38,518 nucleotides of DNA from Pseudomonas sp. 30_B (GTDB lineage: Bacteria; Pseudomonadota; Gammaproteobacteria; Pseudomonadales; Pseudomonadaceae). The stretch spans positions 1-38,518 of the forward strand of contig NZ_JAFGYY010000036.1 in NCBI RefSeq assembly GCF_017491605.1. Direction: 5' to 3'. Each line of letters opens with the position of its first letter. Position 1 is the stretch's first letter. The notes under the pieces are model-generated. The model saw nothing but the letters and a program-made list of their open reading frames with translations. It had not been told where the DNA came from and made no database searches. Positions 8,519-15,819 of this stretch are shown here, piece after piece. The position numbers were made by a program, and so were the translations under genes.

Positions 8519-8553
8519 CGCATTATGTAATTTAACATAATATACATTATGCG
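8519..8553. promoter_or_regulatory. AT-rich imperfect palindrome
   Basis: CGCATTATGTA (8519-8529) and TACATTATGCG (8543-8553) are inverted copies with one mismatch. A second nested dyad, TTATGT / ACATAA, lies inside. This looks like an operator for a dimeric regulator or an AT-rich promoter; no regulator gene is adjacent. Confidence 0.35.
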
Positions 8554-8691
8554 AACCTACGAATAAGAGTCACAGCCCACACCCTCAGGAAAATCACGCA
8601 CAGAACGTCTCGCTGTATCAGCTACTTAGCGGTACTTCTTCAAGTTCTGCTTGATGAGGCTCCTGCTTTGGAATGCAACGCTCCACCTCCA

Positions 8692-8923
8692 TCATTCCCG
8701 CGTGATGCCCGTGATAGTGATTCCGTAGAGATGCAGCAGCATATCGATCGGTGTGTGCCCAGGCTTCTCGTGCGCGGCGCCGTAATCGCCCTGTGCGAGA
8801 TTCTTGCGCGCCCAGGCAAGCAACTGCCCCGCGGCGGCTTCCATGCTGGGCTTGGTGGCGGCTGACACCGTCAGTGTCGAGGTGTTTGTTGTCCTTCTGA
8901 TAGCTGATGATCCAGTTGGCCAT
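8692..8923 (-). pseudogene. Small protein gene with a +1 frameshift
   Basis: ATG at 8923 has a strong GAGGAGG site and starts MANWIISYQKDNKHLD. Moving forward by one base near 8875 continues as LTVSAATKPSMEAAAGQLLA and ends HLYGITITGITRE at the stop 8692-8694. The joined product would be 76 aa, and both halves look like coherent coding sequence, whereas the unshifted frame becomes Arg/Gly/Gln-rich. One extra base (or two missing) explains it. The shift point lies in a short palindrome (GACAC-5 nt-GTGTC, 8864-8878), a plausible spot for slippage or a sequencing error. Function unknown. Confidence 0.6.
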
Positions 8924-8945
8924 GGAGAACCTCCTCGCAACGGAC

Positions 8946-9170
8946 TTATTTGCTGTGCTCCGGTGAGCTCGGACCCTGGGTGACGCCACGTGGGCCGGCG
9001 ACGCCCCAGATCGCCAGGCCCAGCAGCGGAAAGATGATGATCAGCAGCGACCACAGCGCCTTCGCGTTGACGTTCGTGTCGCTTCTGAAAATGCTGATGA
9101 TGGCCCAGAGATCCAACAGCACGACGAGTGTTGCGACGCCGATCAGCGCCCAGGTTGCCAGCGAGGACAT
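8946..9170 (-). CDS. PLDc_N-type small membrane protein
   Basis: A 74-aa protein with two membrane segments (ATWALIGVATLVVLLDLWAI and ALWSLLIIIFPLLGLAIWGV) joined by a short polar loop containing FRSDTNVNAK. That is the pattern of the phospholipase D-nuclease N-terminal membrane module (PF13396), found alone in many small bacterial proteins of unknown function. The start at 9170 has AGGAGG upstream. The shared ~32-bp motif copy B lies 54-85 nt before the start. Confidence 0.8.
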   Translation of the reverse strand: MSSLATWALIGVATLVVLLDLWAIISIFRSDTNVNAKALWSLLIIIFPLLGLAIWGVAGPRGVTQGPSSPEHSK

Positions 9171-9223
9171 GACGCACCTCCTGCGTGGGTTTGTTCTGTT
9201 GCTGGCCTGTCATTCCCGGCAAG

Positions 9224-9255
9224 GTTCCCTTCAACGGACGAAATTCCTTTCCTGC
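9224..9255 (-). promoter_or_regulatory. Shared ~32-bp motif, copy B
   Basis: On minus this reads GCAGGAAAGGAATTTCGTCC then GTTGAAGGGAAC, about 54 nt before the PLDc_N start. It matches copy A (8383-8415) at nearly every position, with a one-base length difference. Confidence 0.45.
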
Positions 9256-9330
9256 GCCGTATTCGGGTAGATGGCGGCTGGTGGCCATGGTTCGTCCTGA
9301 TTCGAGGCTGGAGGCGGCCCCTGGCGAAAC

Positions 9331-10593
9331 CTACCGGAGCCGGGCAATGTTCTCGTCGATCCGTCCCTGGATGGTGCGCAGTGTGGCGGCGGTGATCTGG
9401 CCCGGCAGCAGGTCCATCGCTGTCCGCGAGAACGAACCGGCCACCTCGCAGAAGTGCTCGATGATGCGGGCTGCCTCCTGGGCCGGGAGGTCCGCCTCCT
9501 GCTCCGCCAGGTCCAGCAGATGCGCTCTGCCGATATCCAGGGCCTCACCCAGGACATCCATCTGGTGATAGCCGCCCGGGCCTTCGCAGAAGGTCACGTC
9601 GTAGGCGGGAGCCAGCGTCCAGTCTCCCGCGCGGGACATGACGTACGAGAAGTTCTTGGGGTGGTCGTCACGGTTGTTGAATACCACGTTGAAAACCACC
9701 CGCTCGAATGCCCGTGCACGCTCCCGGACATCGTTCGTACAGGCGGCAGTCGCCCGCAGGAAACCGGTGTAATCCAGGCTGCCCGCTACCCGGTAGTCCG
9801 CCCCGGTCAGGGCCGCAAGGCTCTGCATCGGGACGCGCATGCCGTCACACCGGTCAAAACGCCGGGTGGCAAAGGCCGTCTGGCCATCAGGAAGCGCAAA
9901 GTACTCGGTATCCGGCGTCGAGATGCCGCAGCGGCGCAGGCAATGCGCATAGACATCTTCGATGGCGCAGACCTCGGGATGCTCCTGGTTGGCCGGGAAC
10001 TTGACCAACCAGGCCTCCATGCCTGGCATGGCCGTCGATGAAAAGCTGCGTCCCTGGGGCGATCGATAGAGCAGCGCCTTCGGCCTGGCCCCCTGGGGCG
10101 AGCCGCCCATCTGCAGCAGACTCAGGAGGAACTCCCCTCCTTCGCCCTTGAGTACGTCCTGGACTTCAGTTGCCAGGCGATCCAGGGTGATCCGCTCCGG
10201 CGGCGCATCGGCTTCCGCCGCCTGCGGCTGAAAAGCCATTGCGCCCATGGCGTTTCTGCCGATATAGGCCAGCCGCTCCAATGGACCGATACGGGCGGGA
10301 TTCAGGCCGTTGCGCTTGAACAACCGGTCCATCAGCAGCATGCCCCATCCATCGGGCAGCGAGTCGTACACTGGTCCTGGCAGCCCCATCTGATGGGGCG
10401 GGAAATCGCGTCGCAGCGCCGGCCCCTGCAAGGGGAGCAGCAGGGATGAGAGCTCCAGCCCCCTCCTCCTGGCTTCGTCGCTGAATTCAAAGGCGATCAG
10501 CGGGCGACCGGTGATCGCCGTGGTCGAAACCAGCGTGCCCCATTGCCAACGCTCGCCCCAGCCGTCGTAGTAGACATCAACCTGTTTAAGCAT
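9331..10593 (-). CDS. hipA: HipA-type serine/threonine kinase toxin
   Basis: A 420-aa protein of the HipA family, kinases that phosphorylate tRNA synthetases or other targets and cause growth arrest when freed from HipB. Visible elements: an N-terminal HipA domain (YDSLPDGWGMLLMDRLF, residues 76-92), a Gly-rich loop MGGSPQGARPK (162-172), Lys198 in WLVKF, the catalytic loop NRDDHPKN (307-314, Asp309/Asp310) and the metal-binding Asp332 in APAYDV. All key positions are present, so it looks active. The start ATG at 10593 overlaps the last 8 nt of hipB, which supports co-translation. The target cannot be told from sequence. Confidence 0.9.
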   Translation of the reverse strand: MLKQVDVYYDGWGERWQWGTLVSTTAITGRPLIAFEFSDEARRRGLELSSLLLPLQGPALRRDFPPHQMGLPGPVYDSLPDGWGMLLMDRLFKRNGLNPARIGPLERLAYIGRNAMGAMAFQPQAAEADAPPERITLDRLATEVQDVLKGEGGEFLLSLLQMGGSPQGARPKALLYRSPQGRSFSSTAMPGMEAWLVKFPANQEHPEVCAIEDVYAHCLRRCGISTPDTEYFALPDGQTAFATRRFDRCDGMRVPMQSLAALTGADYRVAGSLDYTGFLRATAACTNDVRERARAFERVVFNVVFNNRDDHPKNFSYVMSRAGDWTLAPAYDVTFCEGPGGYHQMDVLGEALDIGRAHLLDLAEQEADLPAQEAARIIEHFCEVAGSFSRTAMDLLPGQITAATLRTIQGRIDENIARLR

Positions 10594-10900
10594 CGGTGGC
10601 CTTCTTCTTGACCCGTTGGCGGCGAGCGCTGCCTTCATAGCGGAGGATGTCGTCCAGGCTGTCGAGCTTGGGCATGAACAGCGCCTCCACTTCTTTGGCC
10701 CGGCCCAGGACGATGGCGATTCGCACCACGCTTTCGAAGGCCACGCTGCGGCCAGACTCGAAATTGGAGACCGTGTTGACCCCAACGCCGGCACGGCCGG
10801 CTACATCCGCCTGCGTCATCTGCTGGGCCACACGCTCCTTGCGCAGACGCTCGCCGAGCAGCTTGACGATCTCTTCAGGCTTTCTCAGGGTTAATTCCAT
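10586..10900 (-). CDS. hipB: HipB-type antitoxin and repressor
   Basis: A 104-aa protein with an Xre/Cro-type helix-turn-helix at about residues 12-68: LGERLRKERVAQQMTQADVA, then RAGVGVNTVSNFESGRS. The C-terminal part (MPKLDSLDDILRYEG, then a Lys/Arg-rich tail) probably contacts HipA. Proteins of this family bind operators at their own promoter and hold the kinase inactive. ATG at 10900 follows GATAAGG. The AT-rich region upstream contains repeated TTTCAG words that may be its operators. Confidence 0.9.
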   Translation of the reverse strand: MELTLRKPEEIVKLLGERLRKERVAQQMTQADVAGRAGVGVNTVSNFESGRSVAFESVVRIAIVLGRAKEVEALFMPKLDSLDDILRYEGSARRQRVKKKATDA

Positions 10901-10938
10901 AATTCAGGGCCTTATCATGGGTAAAGGCAGGTTAATCC

Positions 10939-11040
10939 ACTGAATACAGGAGTTACAAGAGGAAATCACTTTTCAGCAAGATAAATCCCTTATTTCAGTT
11001 CTTATATGTGATTTCAGCACTTAATACGCTGAAATAAGGA
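10939..11040. promoter_or_regulatory. hipBA promoter region with TTTCAG repeats
   Basis: This AT-rich gap holds TTTCAG at 10971, 10993 and 11012 and the inverted CTGAAA at 11029. The 10993 and 11029 copies lie in an exact 11-bp inverted repeat, CCTTATTTCAG (10988-10998) and CTGAAATAAGG (11029-11039). Such spaced dyads fit HipB operators; the E. coli operator sequence (TATCC-N8-GGATA) is not present. Confidence 0.5.
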
Positions 11041-11095
11041 TTTATAAGCCGGTCATTCATGGGGCCGGAAGCGCAGCGCCTGACGGACCTGCGCC

Positions 11096-12790
11096 CTACC
11101 CCTGCACCAATGAACTCAGCACCGCCCTCAGCTTTCCGGGGCGGACCGGCTTGTTCAGCAGCGGAATGTCCAGCCGTTGCAGTGCCCGTCGGCACTCATC
11201 GCTGCGGTCGGCGGTGATCATCACGGCGGGAATGCCGGTTGCGTAGCGTTCGCGCAGTGCCTTGACCACCTGGCAGCCGGTGAGCCCGTAGTCGAGGTGG
11301 TAATCGGCGACGACGATGTCCGGTGCGTGCGAACCCAGCGCGGCCACGGCGGTTTCCAGGTCCGTAGCCGTGAGGACTTCACAACCCCATTGGCCCAGCA
11401 GCGCCGTCATGCTGTAGAGAATGGCTTCTTCGTTGTCGATCACCAGCAGGCGCCGTCCCGGCAACGGGTCGCCGGTGCTCGGACGTGGCGCACTCGGAGC
11501 CGGTAGGCGTACGGGCAGTTCCCCGGCGAGAGGGATTTCGATGGCGAACAGCGAGCCGCGCCCCAGGGTCGAGCGCACCTGGACTTCGCAGCCGAGCAAC
11601 CCGGCAATCCGCTCGACGATGGCCAGGCCCAGGCCAACGCCCTGGCGCTCGGCAGCACGGCCGACATCGAGTTGGTTGAACTCGCGGAAGATCGCCTGCA
11701 ACTGATCCGCCGGAATGCCCCGGCCGGTGTCCCAGACTTCCAGGCGTACGTTATCGCTGCGTCGGCGTGCGGCCAGCAGCACGCCACCACGCGGGGTGTA
11801 GCGACAGGCATTGCTGAGGAAATTACGCAGGATGCGCGACACCAGGTGGGCGTCGGTACGCACCCGCAGGTCGGGAATGCGCGTGCGCAACTGCAGGCCC
11901 GAGGCGCGGGCCACGCTATCGAACTCCGAAGCCAGCGGGCCGAGCAATTCGTCGAGGTTCAGCGATTCCGGGTCGGGGCGGATCGCGCTCTGGTCCAGGC
12001 GGGAGATTTCCAGCAGGTCGCTCAGCAGGTTTTCCGCCCCCTCCAGTGCCTGATGCGTGCGTTCCACCAGCTGTCGCTCGGACGCCGGCAGTTGCCGCTC
12101 GCGCAGGGTCGAGAGCAACAGGCGCGCGGCATTCAGCGGTTGCAGCAGGTCGTGGCTGGCCGCTGCCAGGTACTTGTCCTTGGACAGGTTGGCCGCCTCG
12201 GCGGCATCGCGGGCTTCACGCAGTTGCTGGTTGAGCGTTTCCAGTTCGCGGGTACGGGTGGCGACGCGCTGTTCCAGCTCCTCGTTAAGGTTCTGCAAGC
12301 GTTGCTGGGCCTGGACGCGCTCGGTGATGTCGGCGACGAAGCCCTCGACCAGCCCCTCCTCGTCCGGCTTCATCAGCAGGTTCATCAGCACGTCGACATG
12401 GCTGCCGTCATGCCGACGCAGACGCGTCTCGTAGCCGAACAGTCCGCCCTGATTGCGCAACAGGTCGCGGATGCGGCGCATCTCTGCCTCGCCGCCGGCG
12501 AACAGCTGGGTCGCCATGCCCTGCAGATCCCACAGCACCTGCTGCGGGTCGTCATAGCCGAGCATGTGCGCCAGGGCCGGGTTGGCGGCGCGCAGGCCCT
12601 GGCTCAGGCTGGCCTGGAAGATGCCGTGGACGGCATTCTCGAACAGCCATTTATAGCGGTTGCGCTCGGTTTCCAGCTCGTCCAGGCGCGCCACCAGTTC
12701 GGGGTAATGGCTCTTGCGCGCGGAATGGCTGCCCAGGCCGAGTAGCCCGGCCAGGGCCTGTTGCTGCTGCTCGTCAGAGGGCCTCGCCAT
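11096..12790 (-). CDS. ercS: Hybrid sensor histidine kinase (ErcS type)
   Basis: A 564-aa cytoplasmic-type kinase with no membrane segment. Order: N-terminal region, PAS domain (about 45-165, NAVHGIFQASLSQGLRAANP), coiled coil (LQNLNEELEQRVATRTRELE), HisKA with the H-box SHDLLQPLNAARLL, HATPase with N-box (RNFLSNACRYTP) and G-boxes (DTGRGIP, GVGLGLAI), and a C-terminal receiver with its acceptor in VVADYHLD. In P. aeruginosa, ErcS next to ercA takes part in control of the ethanol oxidation genes. ATG at 12790 follows GAGG and overlaps the end of ercA by 17 nt, so the two are co-transcribed. No output domain: phosphate must leave through another protein. Confidence 0.85.
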   Translation of the reverse strand: MARPSDEQQQQALAGLLGLGSHSARKSHYPELVARLDELETERNRYKWLFENAVHGIFQASLSQGLRAANPALAHMLGYDDPQQVLWDLQGMATQLFAGGEAEMRRIRDLLRNQGGLFGYETRLRRHDGSHVDVLMNLLMKPDEEGLVEGFVADITERVQAQQRLQNLNEELEQRVATRTRELETLNQQLREARDAAEAANLSKDKYLAAASHDLLQPLNAARLLLSTLRERQLPASERQLVERTHQALEGAENLLSDLLEISRLDQSAIRPDPESLNLDELLGPLASEFDSVARASGLQLRTRIPDLRVRTDAHLVSRILRNFLSNACRYTPRGGVLLAARRRSDNVRLEVWDTGRGIPADQLQAIFREFNQLDVGRAAERQGVGLGLAIVERIAGLLGCEVQVRSTLGRGSLFAIEIPLAGELPVRLPAPSAPRPSTGDPLPGRRLLVIDNEEAILYSMTALLGQWGCEVLTATDLETAVAALGSHAPDIVVADYHLDYGLTGCQVVKALRERYATGIPAVMITADRSDECRRALQRLDIPLLNKPVRPGKLRAVLSSLVQG

Positions 12791-13937
12791 ACACCACCTC
12801 GACGTCACGCAGGCTGGACTCGCGAGGGTTGGTGAGGATGCACGGGTCCTGCATGGCGTGGCGCGAGAGGAAGGGAATGTCCGAACTGCCCACGCCGTGC
12901 GGGCCGAGGCTTTCATGGAAGCCCACGGCGTTCTTGAAGGCGATCAGGTGCTCCACCAGGCGCTGGCGGATCTGCGCGTGGTTCAGGCCGCGGCAGTCGA
13001 TGCCGAAGGTTTCGGCGATCACCTTGAAGCGTTCGGGCGCGGCGCTGTAGTTGAAGGCCACCACGTGTTCCACCAGCACGGCATTGCACAGGCCGTGCGG
13101 CAGGTCGAGGTAGCCACCCAGGCTGTGGGACATGGCGTGCACCGCGCCGAGGATGGCGTTGGAGAACGCCAGCCCCGCCTGCATGCTGCCCAGCATGATC
13201 TTCTCGCGCAGGGCGATATCGCCGGGGTTGGCGATCATCTGTACCAGGTTGCCGTTGATCAGCCGCATGGCCTCCAGCGCGTGGGGGTCGGTGAGCGGGC
13301 CGTGGCCGGTGGAGACGAAGGCCTCGATCGCATGCACCAGGGCGTCGATGCCGGTGCAGGCGGAGAGGAACGGGTCCATGGTCAGGGTGGTTTCCGGGTC
13401 GATCAGCGACACGTCGGGCACCACCGCCTTGCTGACGATGGAGAATTTCATCCGCTCGTCCTGGTTGGAGATGATCACGAACTGCGAGACGTCCGCCGAG
13501 GTGCCGGCGGTGGTCGGGATCAGGATCAGCGGCGGGCTGGGCACGCGCAGGGTGTCCACGCCCTCGAATTCGAGGATGTTGCGGCCGTGGGCGGCGACGA
13601 TGCCGATGCCCTTGGCGCAATCCATGGGGCTACCGCCGCCGACGGCGACGATGACGTTGCAGCCCTCGCTGCGGTAGACGTCGGCGCCGCGCATCACTTC
13701 CTCCACGCGCGGGTTGGGCGAGACATCGGTATAGCGGCAGAAGGGAATGTCCTGGGCGGCCAGGCTGGCTTCGATGTCGGCGACCCAGCCGGCGGCGAGT
13801 ACGCCGGGGTCGGACACCACCAGCACCTTGCGGGCGCCGAAGGTTTTTACGTAGTTGGCGACATTGTGCCGGCATCCGGCACCGAAAATGATCTCTGGCG
13901 AGACGAATTTGCGCAGTTGGCTGAGCTCGTGAGACAT
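12774..13937 (-). CDS. ercA: Iron-containing alcohol dehydrogenase ErcA
   Basis: A 387-aa group III alcohol dehydrogenase, NAD(P)-linked and metal-dependent by family. Visible: the nucleotide-binding GGGSPMDCAKG, TAGTSADVS, and metal-ligand region HAMSHSLGGYLDLPHG with later His residues. In P. aeruginosa the homologous gene is needed for normal regulation of the exa genes rather than for growth-supporting flux, so a role as regulator or sensor of alcohol oxidation is possible. ATG at 13937 gives the usual family length; the ORF is open further upstream, antisense to pqqH. The ribosome site is weak (AGAG). Confidence 0.9.
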   Translation of the reverse strand: MSHELSQLRKFVSPEIIFGAGCRHNVANYVKTFGARKVLVVSDPGVLAAGWVADIEASLAAQDIPFCRYTDVSPNPRVEEVMRGADVYRSEGCNVIVAVGGGSPMDCAKGIGIVAAHGRNILEFEGVDTLRVPSPPLILIPTTAGTSADVSQFVIISNQDERMKFSIVSKAVVPDVSLIDPETTLTMDPFLSACTGIDALVHAIEAFVSTGHGPLTDPHALEAMRLINGNLVQMIANPGDIALREKIMLGSMQAGLAFSNAILGAVHAMSHSLGGYLDLPHGLCNAVLVEHVVAFNYSAAPERFKVIAETFGIDCRGLNHAQIRQRLVEHLIAFKNAVGFHESLGPHGVGSSDIPFLSRHAMQDPCILTNPRESSLRDVEVVYGEAL

Positions 13938-14022
13938 CGGGGGCTCTGTCGTTATTGTTATGGGATATTTCCCGCAGCCTACTGCATCCGTCAGGGTTTG
14001 CAATGCGACCTTGGCAGACGTT

Positions 14023-14048
14023 TCAGACAGCCAACTCAGACAGCCAAC
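14023..14048. repeat. 13-bp tandem duplication at the pqqH stop
   Basis: TCAGACAGCCAAC occurs twice in direct tandem (14023-14035 and 14036-14048). The second copy holds the last codons and stop of pqqH (LLAV-stop); the first repeats them after the stop. It is a simple slippage-type duplication. Confidence 0.9.
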
Positions 14049-15817
14049 AGAGCCTGATAGAAACGCCATTCCGCTTCCAGGGCGTGGGCCAGGTTGGCGC
14101 TCTGGCGAAATCCGTGGCGTTCGCCCGCATAGCGATGAACTTCCACCGGCACACCCCGTTGCCGCAGGCTTTCGACCATGGCGTCGGTCTGCGCCGGCAC
14201 CACCACCGCATCCAGCTCGCCCTGGAAGAAGATCACCGGCACCTGGATATCGCCGGCCAGCAGTACCGGCGTGCGATTGCGGTAACGCTCGGCGTCCTGC
14301 ACGGGGTCGCCGATCAGCCAGTCCAGATAGTCCGCCTCGAACTTGTGGGTCACCCGCGCCAGGGCCTGCGGGTCGCTGACGCCATAGAGACTGGCGCCGC
14401 CGCGCAGGCCGTCGAGTCGCGCCAGGGCCATCAGCGCGCTGTAGCCGCCGGCACTGGCGCCACGCACGAACACCCGCTGGCGGTCGATGCGCCCGGCCCT
14501 CGCCAGGAAGTCCAGCGCCGCGCCGATGTCCTCCACTTCCACCTGGCCCCAGCCCAGGTGCAGCCGTTCGCGGTAGGCGCGACCGTAGCCGCTGCTGCCC
14601 CGGTAGTTGAGATCGGCCACCGCGAAGCCGCGCCGCGTCCAGAACTGGATGCGGCCATCGAATACCGGGTAGCAGGCCGAGGTCGGCCCGCCATGCAGGA
14701 ACACCACCAGCGGTGGCGGCCCGCTGGCTCCGTGGGCGGGATAGAAGAAGCCGTGGCCGCACTCCTCGGCGCCCACCCGGTAACGGAAGGCTTCGCCACG
14801 GGACAGCTCGGCCTCGGCCAGCGGCCGCTCGCCCCCGGCCAGCATCTGGGTGGAGCCGTCCACCCGGCGGATCGCCAGCAGCGTCGGCAAACGGTCCGGC
14901 GCGGCGGCTATGCAATAGAGGTGCTGTTCGTCAGCCGCCAGCGAGCGGAAGCGGCTGTACTCCGGCGCCAGTCGCCGCTCGTTGCCGCGTCCGTCGTAGA
15001 GCACCAGCACGCCGCACCCTTCCTCGTAGCGGGTCGCCAGCAGGCTGCCGTCCGCCAGCGGCAGGAAGGTGCTGCCGCCCAGCTGCCAGGGCGCGCTGGC
15101 GTGGTCCGCGGCGGCGCACGGCAACGCACCGCGCTCCTCGTGGTACGGCTGCCAGTAACCGTCGCGATCGCTCAACCAATGCAGTCGTCCGTGGCTGTCG
15201 AAGCGTGGTTGCTGGATGGATTCGCTTGCAGTCTGTCCGGCCAGGCAGCGCTGCTCGCCCGCGAAGGATTCGACCAGCCGGGTTCGCGTCCAGGGCTGGT
15301 CGGGGCGATCCCACTCGACCCAGGCGATGCGCCTGGCGCTGCTGTCGGCCACCGGTGACGCGTAGAAGTCTGCGCCTTCGGCGATCACCCGGCGCCGGCC
15401 ATCGCCGTCGAGGCGGACTATCCGGTGGCGCATACCCTCTTCTTCCACCGCCAGCAACGCATTCCAGGCGGCGACGTAATGCAGATCGCCGTAGCGGCAG
15501 TCGCCGCGGTGGGTGATGGAGCGCGGCGTGCCGCCCAGACGCAGCCAGCGCACATGCTGGTCGCCCTCTTCCACCCAGGCCACGCCGTCGGCGGTGGCGC
15601 AGCAGGAGCCACCACCGTATTCGTAGACGCGGCTGCGCACCGAGGCGCCGGGTGGAGTCAGTTCGCGGGTCTGACCCTCACGGCGCAGGAACAGCCGGCA
15701 GCGTGCGCTGGCGGGGTCGAAGGCGGCCCACAACAGACCGCCGTGAGCGACGTGCAGCTCGGCGAAGTCCCCGGCGGCGGCTACCGCGCGTTCGGCGCTC
15801 CAGTCGTCGCGTTCCAC
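14036..15817 (-). CDS. pqqH: PqqH-type prolyl oligopeptidase family (S9) peptidase
   Basis: A 593-aa two-part protein: an N-terminal beta-propeller region (about 1-340) and a C-terminal alpha/beta hydrolase with HGGPTSACYP, the nucleophile elbow GASAGG (Ser455), the acid in QGELDAVV and the His in ERHGFR. It sits where P. aeruginosa has PA1990 (pqqH), which is linked to PQQ production and thought to process PqqA or its product; the exact step is not settled. The start is GTG at 15817, 2 nt after the pqqE stop, with AAGG upstream. No other PQQ protease (pqqF/pqqG) is in the window. Confidence 0.85.
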   Translation of the reverse strand: MERDDWSAERAVAAAGDFAELHVAHGGLLWAAFDPASARCRLFLRREGQTRELTPPGASVRSRVYEYGGGSCCATADGVAWVEEGDQHVRWLRLGGTPRSITHRGDCRYGDLHYVAAWNALLAVEEEGMRHRIVRLDGDGRRRVIAEGADFYASPVADSSARRIAWVEWDRPDQPWTRTRLVESFAGEQRCLAGQTASESIQQPRFDSHGRLHWLSDRDGYWQPYHEERGALPCAAADHASAPWQLGGSTFLPLADGSLLATRYEEGCGVLVLYDGRGNERRLAPEYSRFRSLAADEQHLYCIAAAPDRLPTLLAIRRVDGSTQMLAGGERPLAEAELSRGEAFRYRVGAEECGHGFFYPAHGASGPPPLVVFLHGGPTSACYPVFDGRIQFWTRRGFAVADLNYRGSSGYGRAYRERLHLGWGQVEVEDIGAALDFLARAGRIDRQRVFVRGASAGGYSALMALARLDGLRGGASLYGVSDPQALARVTHKFEADYLDWLIGDPVQDAERYRNRTPVLLAGDIQVPVIFFQGELDAVVVPAQTDAMVESLRQRGVPVEVHRYAGERHGFRQSANLAHALEAEWRFYQALLAV

Positions 15818-15819
15818 AC

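Larger units (their letters stand above)
8272..8691. other. Gene-free stretch with two regulatory-looking elements
   Basis: This 420-nt gap upstream of the 100-aa gene has no convincing ORF. It contains a motif of about 32 bp (8383-8415) shared with the PLDc_N promoter and an AT-rich imperfect palindrome (8519-8553). Base composition around 8519-8575 is far richer in A+T than its surroundings. Confidence 0.6.

Noticed and set aside
9331..10900. hipBA as part of a prophage or genomic island
   Set aside because: No integrase, attachment repeats or phage genes lie nearby; only the promoter region is AT-rich.
13938..14915. N-terminal extension of ErcA as a 713-aa fusion
   Set aside because: The extra 326 codons are antisense of pqqH. 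ErcA has its family length from ATG at 13937.
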